Source: Patiria pectinifera
Lineage: Eukaryota; Echinodermata; Asteroidea; Valvatida; Asterinidae
Direction of reading: 5' to 3'
Assembly: GCA_029964075.1 (NCBI GenBank)
Contig: CM057141.1
Location: forward strand, 9,176,001-9,240,000
DNA length: 64,000 nt
Below are positions 35,277-44,806 of this stretch, one piece after another. Within the stretch, counting starts at the first letter, position 1. The number at the start of each line of letters is the position of its first letter. The notes below the pieces were generated by a model that worked only from the letters and a program-made list of their open reading frames with translations, did not search any database and was not told the DNA's origin. A program made the translations under genes and the position numbers.

Positions 35277-35693
35277 ATGGAGAGTCCGCTTTATACCATG
35301 AGTGAGATGGTTCACAGTCTCCCCCAGCAAAAATCGGGAGGCAAGACCACAGATAAGCAGAGGCAGCCAGGGAAAGATGCCACACCCCCTCAGCCAAGAG
35401 ATGATGTACCACCTGCCCTGCAGCAGCTCATCGCACAGCAAGTGGGCGAGATACGGGTGATGTGTAACAGTCGGGTGGAGGCACTAGGCCAAGAGTTCCG
35501 AGAACAAAGACAACATGGACAGCGTCTAATGCAGCTAGAGAGAGCAGTATTCCCTCCTCAGCCTATGAGTCAGCCCCGCCAAAATAAGCCATACTCGGGA
35601 TGCTACAACTGTGGTAGCAGACAACACCTCACAAGAAACTGCCCTGGAGGGCACAACGAACCACATCCATCGGCACCAGCCCCTACAACCTAA
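35277..35693 (+). pseudogene. Degenerate Gypsy element 2: gag with zinc knuckle
   Basis: The frame ends with CYNCGSRQHLTRNC, a CX2CX4HX4C nucleocapsid zinc knuckle, preceded by a Gln/Arg-rich helical stretch. It would package element RNA. At 138 codons it is only the C-terminal part of a normal gag, and no LTR or primer-binding site is found upstream. Protease and polymerase remnants follow on the same strand. Confidence 0.7.
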
Positions 35694-35829
35694 CCTCAGA
35701 TCCAGCATACGTCAATGCAGCAAACCCCATTAAACTAGACCAACACGTGGATAAAGGGCTATCTGCGGGTTCTACAATAGAACTACCACAAAACATGTCC
35801 ACAAAACTACCCAACTACCCCTGGCAGGA

Positions 35830-36200
35830 CCGGTGAACAGAGCAGAGGTTAGAGTCACTGGAGTTTCTTGTTCAGCGCTGCTCAATTCAACACCGGGTCC
35901 CGCGCCCGAACAACTACAGTAACTGATGATTTTGTGGAACGACATCCCAGTTTGAGCCGACAGAATCTACGTCCATCCGATGTGTCCATTGAAGGAGCTG
36001 GAGGACAGCCAGTTCAGCAATCTGGTGTTATCGTGATAGACATTCACATTATGAGGCAGCAGATTAACAAAGTCCCGGTCTTTGTTGTTCCGCTAACTGA
36101 ATTTCAATGGGAGACCCCGGTACTTATTGGGACCAATGTGATACAAGCCTGCCAAGATAAGATGAAGTCAGCCTGTGGAAAGCGCTTTATGATGGACTAG
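35830..36200 (+). pseudogene. Degenerate Gypsy element 2: aspartic protease
   Basis: The sequence FNTGSRARTTTVTDDFVERH aligns with the retroelement protease active site (DTGS...). The catalytic Asp is Asn here, and the frame changes just upstream (SCSALL in another frame). A flap-like IGTNVIQAC follows near 36130. Inactive. Confidence 0.65.
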
Positions 36201-36556
36201 CCTTAGTTCCAGCCCTTTCAGTTCGTCAATGAAGACAGAGCAGATCTCGCAAGGGAGACGGGAGACATTGGTTTCTTGAGGTACACAGGGAGGCATCCGT
36301 TAGCCATACAACCTGCTGGTGAAAAAGCTGCCATTTCGGTAAAAAGTCCAAGATCTACTCGAAGGAGAACCGTAACTGCCCTCGAAGAGAGTTCTGGTAG
36401 CAATGGTTTAGCAGTAGGGCGGGTGTTGGTAGATGTACGAGGTTCCAGAGTGCCAGTTCAGTTGCGTAATATGTCTGGTCACATTGTAAAACTCAGACGA
36501 AATCGGCGGTAGCGACCCTGTCGTGTGTCACAAAAGTTGGTCCCTCAGCTGCAGAT

Positions 36557-37560
36557 GTGTTTAACCAGGGTGATGTTGTAATGATGGAACAAGCTGTCAA
36601 GGGTCCCAGTACCTTCCCAGATGTTGACCTCAGTTGTGCAGCTTTATCCCCAACCGAGAAGGCAGCCATGGAGATACTCCTTACCCAAAACAGGGATGTG
36701 TTCTCAACAAGCTCCTTGAACGTCGGTTCCACCAGCACCGCAGAGCATGAAATCCCACTGAGTGATCCAACCCCCTTCAGACTACCCATATCTAGCTAAT
36801 CCCCCCCCCTCGCAGTTCCAAGAAGTTAGAAGCCATATATATAAGAGCTGAGACAGGCAGGTGTGATACATCCCAACCAGAGTCCTAATACATGTATACA
36901 TCCCCAAATTGTAGTCGTGCAGAAGAAGGATGGAAAGATAAGTTTGTGCATTGACTACCTCCAGCTGAACTCGAAGACCATACAGTATGCCTACCCCCCA
37001 CCACGTATAGTCAAAGCACTCGATGCCCTGGGAAAGGCAACATATTTATCTTGCCTTGATCTAACGTCCAGCTACCACCAGGTCAAGATGGCTACAAAAG
37101 ACCAGCAGAAGACAGCTTTCACCTCACTGATGGGGCTATTTGAGTTAAGCCGAAGCCCTTCGGACTCGTGAACGCGCCAGCTACATTTCAGAGGTTGATG
37201 TCAACTGTTTTTGGTGACATGGCGTTTGAGAGTCTGCTCATCTACCTGATTGACATCATTGCCTTCAGCACCATGATGGAGGAGCACGTGGAGCATCTCA
37301 GCAAAGTGTTTGCCAGATTACAAGAGCATGGGCTAAAGTTGAAAGCGTCAAAATGTCAACTCTTCAGAACCAGTGTGCACTATCTGCGTCACAAAGTGTC
37401 AGCGGAGGGAATCACCAAAGATCCTGGGAAGGTTTCGGCAGTGAAGAATTGGCGTATCCCGAAATGCAAGAAGGATGTCAGGAGTTTTCTGGGGATCACC
37501 GGTTATTACCGAAGGTTTGTTCACCAGTATGCAAAGATTGCAGCTCCCCTTTTGCACTGA
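36557..37560 (+). pseudogene. Degenerate Gypsy element 2: reverse transcriptase
   Basis: Pieces in order: a linker with AAMEILLTQNRDVFSTSS; a break near 36800; VVVQKKDGKISLCIDYLQLN; YLSCLDLTSSYHQVKMATKD; a frameshift near 37160; NAPATFQRLMSTVFGDMAF; then LIYLIDIIAFS where YLDDIIVF is expected, so the first catalytic Asp is lost. KKDVRSFLGITGYYRRFV closes the thumb. At least three frame breaks. Insert into the same intron as the young Gypsy but from a different, older lineage. Confidence 0.85.
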
Positions 37561-37920
37561 TCGGAGGCAAGCTGAACACCAGAGATCCACCCTTTGCATG
37601 GACTGAAGGATGTCAAGAAGCATTCACCAACCCGATCACCGGATTAACCTCTGCACCAATACTGGCATATGCCTACTACACTCTTCCATTCTCGGTTCAG
37701 ACTGATGACTCCCTTGACGGTTTTGGTGCAGTGCTAACTCAGGAGCAGGTGGCAAAGAAAGGGTAACTGCCTGCACGAGCCGGACCCTAACTCCATCTGA
37801 AGCAAGAAATCCTGCCTACAAGTTGAAATTTAAAGCGCTTCATTGGGCTGTTACCAACAAATTTAGAGATTGCCTGTATGGCAACCAGGTGACAGCAGTG
37901 ACTGACAATAATCCCTTGAC
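37561..37920 (+). pseudogene. Degenerate Gypsy element 2: RNase H
   Basis: FSVQTDDSLDGFGAVLTQEQ (about 37690-37745) is the RNase H start (DAS usually, here DDS). It continues in another frame with KALHWAVTNKFRDCLYGNQV and TDNNPLTY near 37835-37920. Confidence 0.8.
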
Positions 37921-37934
37921 CTACCGGTACATGA

Positions 37935-38332
37935 TTCCATGGGCCACGCCAAAGACAGATACTTCTGGCCAGAAATGTATTCTGAAGTGAAGAGGTACAT
38001 CACAAAATGCAGACGATGCGCACTCAGCAAGACACCAGACAAGAAGACGAGCAGGTCTGCAGAGCATCAGGACAAGTAGGCCATTGGAATTAGTGTGAAT
38101 CAATTTTTTAGGTTTGGAGACTTCCAAGGGAGAGTACGAACACATACTGGTCATCACAGACCACCACACCCGATATTCTCAAGCCTATCCTACTAGAAAG
38201 GCAAGGACTGTGGCACGAGTTCTATGGGAGAAATTCATCTCCAACTATGGAATCCCAGAACGACTCCACTCCGACCGGGAGGGGTCAGAAAATGTGAACC
38301 CCATCATTTTCTCACAGTCTGGTCCCTATTGA
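37935..38332 (+). pseudogene. Degenerate Gypsy element 2: integrase, truncated
   Basis: DRYFWPEMYSEVKRYITKCR then RCALSK gives the zinc-binding domain end, then VITDHHTRYSQAYPTRKART and FISNYGIPERLHSDREGS, the catalytic core up to the second Asp. The first Asp region is shifted. Homology stops at about 38330, where the DIRS-like element starts, so the 3' third of the Gypsy element is missing. Confidence 0.8.
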
Positions 38333-39256
38333 AGCCAAAACAGCAAAAATAATCAATTTTAGCATAAAAATCCTACGGGAGTGCATGCGATACCGCACTA
38401 TTGCCCCCAAACCTGTGACTGTTTCCTTTATCGCTGCTGGCGTAAGTTTCAGACTGTTGTGCCAAGAAGTCTTGGTTGCAATGACCCTGTACACATTGCG
38501 AAGCAACAGTTTTGCAGGTAAGATCACCTGTGCCATAGACACACACTGTCTGGCTATGCGTGCAAGGGCCCTTGCTTGTATGGTTGGTTTCCGTAGCGCC
38601 CTCTGAATGTCGCGCCGGAGTTTTCGCGTTTTCTCTTGAGGAATGCATATTGTTGGCACAGTGCCCGGGCAGGTTGAGATATTTTACCTGATCCACAATT
38701 TTGTTTGTTCAGGTACCAATGAGGATTTGTCATAATTAATTGTCCACCCGAGATCCTCAAGAGTGGCAATTAGGAAGTCTGATTGAGCAGCAATATTACT
38801 TGGGGATGCCGCAAGTAACCAGTCATCAACAAACAGGGCTGCACGTAAACCACAGACCCTAACATATTCAAGAACCGGTCGCAAAACTTTTGCAAAGAAG
38901 TAAGGTGAGGCATTTAACCCAAATGGAAGTCTGGTCCAGCAATAATAATTATGATTCCATTTAAAACCTAGGAAGGTTTGATGAGATTCACAAACAGGCA
39001 CATGATAAAACCCATCCTTGAGATCAATCGTAATTAACTGGTCCTCACTCTTCACTAATGAATAAACAACGTCAATTTTTTCGTTAGAAAACTTGGGAGC
39101 ATCAATGTAAGAATTCACAACACGTAAATCAATAATAAGTCTCCACTTATTTTTGCCCTTCTTCGGTACCACATTCAGTGGAGAGACAACTCTAGATTTA
39201 AAGGCACATCTGGCAATAATACCTTTCTGAAGCAAGTTCTTAATCTCACTATTCAA
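38312..39256 (-). pseudogene. DIRS-like retroelement reverse transcriptase/RNase H
   Basis: The - strand frame from 39256 has VVSPLNVVPKKGKNKWRLII, DLRVVNSYI, LITIDLKDGFYHVPV, LPFGLNASPYFFAKVLRPVL and the active site LFVDDWLLAASP. LPFGLN.SP and VDDWL(L) are characteristic of DIRS/Ngaro tyrosine-recombinase retroelements rather than Gypsy or LINEs (family knowledge). Near 38680 the frame shifts, and the RNase H part continues to 38312 (ICIPQEKTRKLRRDIQRALR; QVILPAKLLLRNVY). The RT catalytic residues are intact but the frameshift and upstream stops break the ORF. It lies 108 nt after the gag-like frame and in the same phase. Confidence 0.8.
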
Positions 39257-39364
39257 AAATGTTATTTGATCACTTGAAAAATTTCTGTTAGGTAATTAAA
39301 TCACCGGTGGGTCAGTGGTAAACGGTAGTAGTTAGGAATAGTTAGAGAGTGGCATGATTCAGAA

Positions 39365-40198
39365 CTATTCTCCTCCATATTGAGGTTGGTTGGGAGGATA
39401 GTTGGCTGCTAAGCCATGGAACACATCCGTTCTACCTTGACCACGACCACCTACACCTCTACCATAATTTCTATAAGAATAACCCCTGCCTCTGGAGGAA
39501 TATGACCTAGTATTTGAAAGTGCCCCTGATGCTGGTTTTCTTGAAGCTGCGGCTAGTTCTGCTGCTAATTTTAGCTGGTTCACCCCTCGATCAGAGAAGC
39601 AAGCATTGTTTTTCTGAAAGCTGCGAAACAACTTGGAGGTATCCTTGTCGAATTGTGATGCCACAGTAACTGCCTCGTACTCACGCTGATTGTAGTCCAA
39701 GTTGGCTTTCAAAATTACAGCCAGCTGGTCCAAGAATGCTGGATCCACACTTTCATTCTTGTGAAGGTCGCTGTACGCTAGCTGAAGGACTTTCAGAGCT
39801 GTTTCTACGTAGCGACTGCTCTTTTGTAGCAGAAAGTAAAGTTCCCTCTCAGTTTTATTATTGGTACCTGATGGGCAGGGGCCCTCACACAGCCTGAGGG
39901 AAGAGTCCAGATGTACTCGTGAGACGGTATCCTTAACCGCACTGAATTCTTTTTGGATATCTCCTTTACTGATGGCGGCCGCACCGGTGTCAGTGGCTGG
40001 TGTGTCTGCCTGATTATCACAGGCGCAATCGGGCTTGTCGTGTTGTGTCGTTTCGACCACACTGTCCTTTGTAACGGCTGACGTTTCCTCCAAATTCGGG
40101 GCAATCCTCGTTTCTAGTGCCGATAATCTCTTCTGAATATCGTTGAGCAAAGTCAACAGTTGTGTATTTTCACCAGAATCGTGCTCTGCAACAGACAT
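39365..40198 (-). CDS. DIRS-like retroelement gag-like protein
   Basis: A 277-codon intact frame starting at ATG (40198). Residues ~12-35 (LLTLLNDIQKRLSALETRIA) form a coiled coil, a central helical region contains AVILKANLDYNQREYEAV, and the C-terminus is Gly/Arg/Tyr-rich (SSRGRGYSYRNYGRG), which suggests RNA binding. No zinc knuckle. Position just upstream of the RT in the same orientation indicates the gag of the DIRS-like element. Four in-frame stops (TAG, TGA, TAA, TAA between 39367 and 39300) separate it from the RT frame, which is in the same phase. Confidence 0.6.
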   Translation of the reverse strand: MSVAEHDSGENTQLLTLLNDIQKRLSALETRIAPNLEETSAVTKDSVVETTQHDKPDCACDNQADTPATDTGAAAISKGDIQKEFSAVKDTVSRVHLDSSLRLCEGPCPSGTNNKTERELYFLLQKSSRYVETALKVLQLAYSDLHKNESVDPAFLDQLAVILKANLDYNQREYEAVTVASQFDKDTSKLFRSFQKNNACFSDRGVNQLKLAAELAAASRKPASGALSNTRSYSSRGRGYSYRNYGRGVGGRGQGRTDVFHGLAANYPPNQPQYGGE

Positions 40199-40267
40199 TT
40201 TGTGTCAATTTGACGATTTTTTACGCCGGATCATGCGGCGTGAATGCGCGATAGAACACAAGACCCC

Positions 40268-40313
40268 GGATGTCATGACCTGAATTGTAAATAGGGCAGA
40301 GGTCATGACATCC
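40268..40313. repeat. Inverted repeat, 14-bp arms
   Basis: GGATGTCATGACCT (40268-40281) is perfectly repeated inverted at 40300-40313 with an 18-nt loop. It sits just upstream of the gag-like ATG and at the turning point between the - strand DIRS-like genes and the + strand recombinase remnant. Confidence 0.8.
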
Positions 40314-40389
40314 AAGCCAACAGTGTGGGGGCGCTGTTCCATTGTAATTACTGTTTGCCCAGGTTTCGGGATGGTTCTTCAATTTCCAG

Positions 40390-40895
40390 TTGGACTGTCC
40401 TCACACACCACCTCTGAGGCATGTATGTTTCTCAAACCGATTGGACCGTCCTCACACACCACCTCCGAGACATGTATGTTTCACAAACCGATTGGACCGT
40501 CCTCACACACCACCTCCGAGGCATGTGTGTTTCACAAACCGATTGGACCGTCCTCACACACCACCTCCGATGCATGTATGTTTCACAAACCGATTGGACC
40601 GTCCTCACACACCACCTCCGAGACATGTGTGTTTCACAAACCGATTGGACCGTCCTCACACACCACCTCCGAGGCATGTATGTTTCACAAACCGATTGGA
40701 CCGTCCTCACACACCACCTCCGAGGCATGTGTGTTTCACAAACCGATTAGACCGGCCTCACACACCACCTCCGAGGCATGTATGTTTCACAAACCGATTG
40801 GACCATCTTCACACACCACCTCTGAGGCATGTGTTTCACAAACTGATTGGACCGTCCACACACACCACCTCTGAGGCATGTATGTTTCTCAAACC
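40390..40895 (+). repeat. 51-bp minisatellite, 10 copies
   Basis: CACACACCACCT recurs at 51-bp steps from 40402 to about 40859. Because 51 is divisible by three, three + frames and one - frame stay open, producing artefactual repeat proteins (for example HKPIGPSSHTTSEACVF). TGTATG and TGTGTG alternate between successive copies, giving a 102-bp higher-order unit. Confidence 0.9.
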
Positions 40896-41640
40896 TCGCA
40901 ACGGACATTCTCCTCCGTCGTGAGATCGTGGGTGGGTCTGCAAGCTCACTTTGGTCCCTGTTTGAACCTCTAGACCAGGCTACTGTTCTTAATGCTTCCT
41001 TGAGAACAGTTTTCCTCCTGACGGCAGCTACAGTGCACCGCATGAGTGAACTCCACACCCTGGCCATAGGTCAAGGACAATTGTGTTGGGAGCCTGGCGG
41101 GGTCCAACTGATCCCCCATCGATATTTCCTCTTGAAGAACCAGTCGGGATATTCTCCCCACCTGACATCTTCGTTCCTGACTTAAAGTCTTTCTGCTCTG
41201 TCCCAGAGGACAAGCTCTGGTGTCCTATCCGGACCCGCGAGTGGTGCCTCCATCAGACTGCACCGCTCTGCTGTGACCACGACTCTGTTCATAACTACGG
41301 TTTCACCACATCCTCCAGCAATACAATCACTCGCTGGGTCATGACTGTCACATGACTCGTATCATCTGACTGGCTTATCCCGAACAGAGTACACGCCCAA
41401 GAAGTTTGCAACTTGACGACCTCTTTGGCCTCTTTTTGAAAGGAGTGGCCCTTGCACCTCCTGTTACTTCAGGGATGTGCTGCAAGCTGATAGCAGAACT
41501 GTCGTGCAGCCCTCTCTACTGCCTCATCAGTGGCACAACCGGATCCAGTTGCTCCTCCGCTGGTGCCCTGCAGTACCGACCAGTGACGGCTTACCCGATT
41601 ATATTAACAGCCAATTCCTCTGGTTTACTTTAGTGGGTTT
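40880..41640 (+). pseudogene. Tyrosine recombinase remnant (DIRS/Crypton type)
   Basis: On the + strand, SLRTVFLLTAATVHRMSELH is the box with the first catalytic Arg of tyrosine recombinases (typically RxSEL), preceded by LWSLFEPLDQATVLNA. In a second frame DIFVPDLKSFCSVPEDKLWC, PIRTREWCLHQTAPL and SSSNTITRWVM follow, as in DIRS-type recombinases. The HxxR/Y part (41360-41640) is only traceable across frames. At least two frameshifts. It faces away from the RT/gag at 38.3-40.2 kb, which is not the normal DIRS gene order, so it probably belongs to a second, inverted copy. Confidence 0.7.
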
Positions 41641-41699
41641 TTCTGTTGGCTTTGGGCTCACGCTTCGTTGTGGCCTGCCTTACACATAGTACAGTCATA

Positions 41700-42149
41700 T
41701 GGTGTACACACTCCCACCTACCTAAAACAGTGCTATTCTGCATAATGCAGTAATAATCTACAGGTTAGTAGAGGGCAGAAGAATCTCCACCCCCCACGCA
41801 GGTGTTTTTACTTGAGAATACTTACCTGCAGAGTGCCCACCCACCTCCCCACTCTCACGTACGCATTCACTTACGCACCTTACACTCGAGATAAGAGGAA
41901 GTATGGCGGGCGGGCCATAATGTACTGTGAGTAATTAATCTTGGCGAATCGATAGCACCCTCTAGGGAATAACACGTATGTAGTAATACTCTAAAGGAAA
42001 GTATTCGCTAGTAGAATCGGCCCACACCTTTGTGGAGGGGGGGGGGGGATTTTCTATTGTTCCTCATCATCGATTTTCTGTTTTTGCCACAGCTGCCGTT
42101 GGTTTTCCTTGATTTTCCTCCAGCCCTCGAGTAATCGAAGATGCTTTGC
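41700..42149. other. Spacer with possible short MITE
   Basis: GAATACTTACCTGCAGAG (about 41815) and CTCTAAAGGAAAGTATTC (about 41990) form imperfect inverted ends of a ~195-bp stretch that resembles the ends of the 23510-25490 element. No gene seen. Confidence 0.35.
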
Positions 42150-42315
42150 ATGTGTGTCCTCAATTTACACAATAAACATGCACAAATAACTGTGGGGACT
42201 ACACACATGCTGTCCCATGGTACTATGGGGACCAAAGACGGTATGGGGATGGCAGAAAGTCCCCATAACTCAGTCCTTATTTCCCTAACAATAAAAATCT
42301 TCCCCATATGCAGTG
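42150..42315. repeat. Dispersed repeat, copy 2 of 2
   Basis: Partner of 20740-20925; shares the GGGGA...AAAGTCCCCA palindrome and the CCTAACAAT line. Confidence 0.5.
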
Positions 42316-42389
42316 ATGGCATTGTCCTGGCAATTGTCTAGCATTATGAAGGCGAAATAAATGTATGACTGCAAATTTCTTGGTAAATT

Positions 42390-44024
42390 TGTAACCGGGG
42401 AGAGTGGAATTAGTTTTAAAATGGGGCACTCTCCTTATGTCCGAGTGGTTCCACTAAAAATGATTTGGGTGGAGCGAAGTTTCTGTAGTCTCAATAATAT
42501 GAAATGGTTTATTTGAGACAATTTATATACAAAAGATCAGGTACAGTATTTACAAAAGAATATTAGGAACTTTGGTGAGTATATAAAAACAGAACTTTGT
42601 TGGGTCTATAAAAACAGAACTTTGTCTATAAAAACGACAGTCAAATAGGGAAGATAGGGTGGTGAACTGTCACTCCAAGGATGGTATCTGAAATGTATAT
42701 AAACGATAAATGACTAATGAATTATGGAAATTACTATGGCATAAAATGACTGTTGCCCAAATGGAGAATTATTTAAATGGCAATTATGCAAGAATATGAA
42801 TATTTTATATACATGTAGTGTAATTTTAAATCCGAAAATAGAAATGAACTATTCACCAAGTTATGTTATAAAATGAAATAAGAATATAATACCATGCTCT
42901 AATAACGAATTCCCGAATGATCATAGCAATAGAAAACTGATAGTTTTGGGAAAATGGGAAAGTCTATTTTAAATGATACATGAGAACGTAAATATTATAC
43001 ATGTAGCAACACTAACATTTAAGTTGAAGTTATTTGCATATTCAGGTTGCTCAGAAGTTCCAATTTGTGTTTGTTTCAAAAAGGAAAAATGGAAATTCAC
43101 AAAATATAAAGTACATGATAACATTGTTTTCCGGAATTGCCGAAAAATAGTAAAATAGCAGGAAATTGTATTTAAATAAATCGACCTAGTTTACCCGAAA
43201 TGTTCAAAGTATAAAATAAAGTCAACAGAAAATCCTTTTTGCCATCTCATGCAGGGATTAAATAGAGAATCATTAGGGAAAAACTAATTCTCAAAAATAC
43301 TTGCAAATCACGACAACAGATTGATTTCAAAAGTTAATCAGTCGTGATCGCAAGGCAAATTTCAGGCCGTGTCCGTTTTGACGGCCTTAATTTCTGGCAA
43401 TAAACAAAGCATACAAAAGACCAGAATGTTACATAAATGATGGCATAAAAAGATTCAGGCATAAAAAGGTTTTAGGCATAAAAATGTTAAATATCAGATA
43501 AGGGATTTACTCACCACTTGGGAGGATCTACGCTCATGCCTACTCCGTGTCCGATGTCAAAAATCGACGATCAGCAGTGAAAATTCAATGAAGATGTAAA
43601 TATTCTACTGCTATTGGGAGCCTCTCTCAAAATTTCAGTAAAAGTGGAGAGTGTAAGATGCTGGTAAAAGATGGTCTGTTTGCAACGATGTGTTGGATCT
43701 AAATCAAAGTATTTCGCAGCTAGCCCTTCAAGAAAACTATACCGAAACGCCCGGAATGTCGGCTATTCCTCTTAAACAAAGCGCGGTGGAATGCAAAACT
43801 TGCACGCTCGCTACGCCCATTGCATATTTGAGAAAATTCTAGGCGGCGCGCGCTGTAAAAAAAAAGTTTAGTTGGCCGCGAGAGGGCGCTAGGCAAAAAG
43901 CATAATCGCAATGGCTGCTCACATGTGAATCGACACAAACACGAAATTACAAAAGTTATGAAATGAATGCTGGAGTAAGGAACCAGTCGGGTAAAAGTAA
44001 GTATTGAAACCCGACCTGGTTACA
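42390..44024 (-). repeat. 3' LTR (1,635 bp) of the young Gypsy element
   Basis: Starts TGTAACC and ends GGTTACA in + orientation. On the - strand an AATAAA is present at 42508-42513, about 120 nt from the outer end, a plausible polyadenylation signal. It holds a tandem TCTATAAAAACAGAACTTTG stretch (about 42575-42645, + sense). Differs from the other LTR by a handful of substitutions and small indels. Confidence 0.95.
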
Positions 44025-44038
44025 CTCACCCCCTAATT
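44025..44038 (-). promoter_or_regulatory. Polypurine tract
   Basis: On the - strand AATTAGGGGGTGAG abuts the TGTAACC start of the 3' LTR; it is the expected primer for plus-strand DNA synthesis and fixes the inner LTR boundary. Confidence 0.85.
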
Positions 44039-44806
44039 TTAAAGAAAAAAAAGAATTTTTATAGAAGGGAAATCAAAGTTATCAGAGAAATAGGCAAAGC
44101 TGAATTGCAAAGGAAAAGTGAGTGACCATCACAGTGCACTGCAATTATCTTGTTCATGTCCACAAATATGTACATGTACTCTTAGACCACATGATGATAA
44201 AAATGAAGGAAACTAGATCTTGTAGAATCAGGAGTCCATCCTTAGTCTGTCACTAAGGCAGAGTTTATCTCATATATAGACAAATAGAACTCTCCAAGAA
44301 GGTTATTTCCTTAATAATTGCAAAAATTTGCAAAATATAGGCAAATAAATGCCAAGAATAGAAAATACCATGACGAAGCGTATTAGACGTATATATCCAA
44401 TCCAGGATGTCCCTGGCCTGAGTTTATCTCGTTGGACCGTCTTATTAACCTCGTATGGATTCAATAGAAGTGATCAAGAGACATGAAAGAATGAAGAAAA
44501 GAACAAGAATGGCAGCAAGGTCATAAAGGTAAGATTATTTTCTAAGGATGTTGTTTTCAGAGTTGGAAATCATGATTGTAGTAATGACACATTTGTTTTA
44601 GTTGTGTCTAAATAGGGGAATTGGAAATAATGAGACAAGATTTCAAGACTGAGTAAAAGATCACAAGTGTGTTCTTAAACACAGATTAAAAGATTTATGA
44701 TGCAGAAAGGCAATCACAGTAGGATATAAGTGGTGATCAAATCATGTCATAAAAAGACTCTTTTTAAAAAAAAAAAAATTATATACATATGTTATTCAGA
44801 ACATCA
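44039..44806 (-). other. Gypsy internal 3' non-coding region
   Basis: About 770 nt between the pol stop and the polypurine tract. No env-like frame is visible. Confidence 0.6.

Noticed and set aside
40305-40874. 189-codon repeat protein
   Set aside because: It is one of several frames kept open by the 51-bp minisatellite; no independent support for translation.
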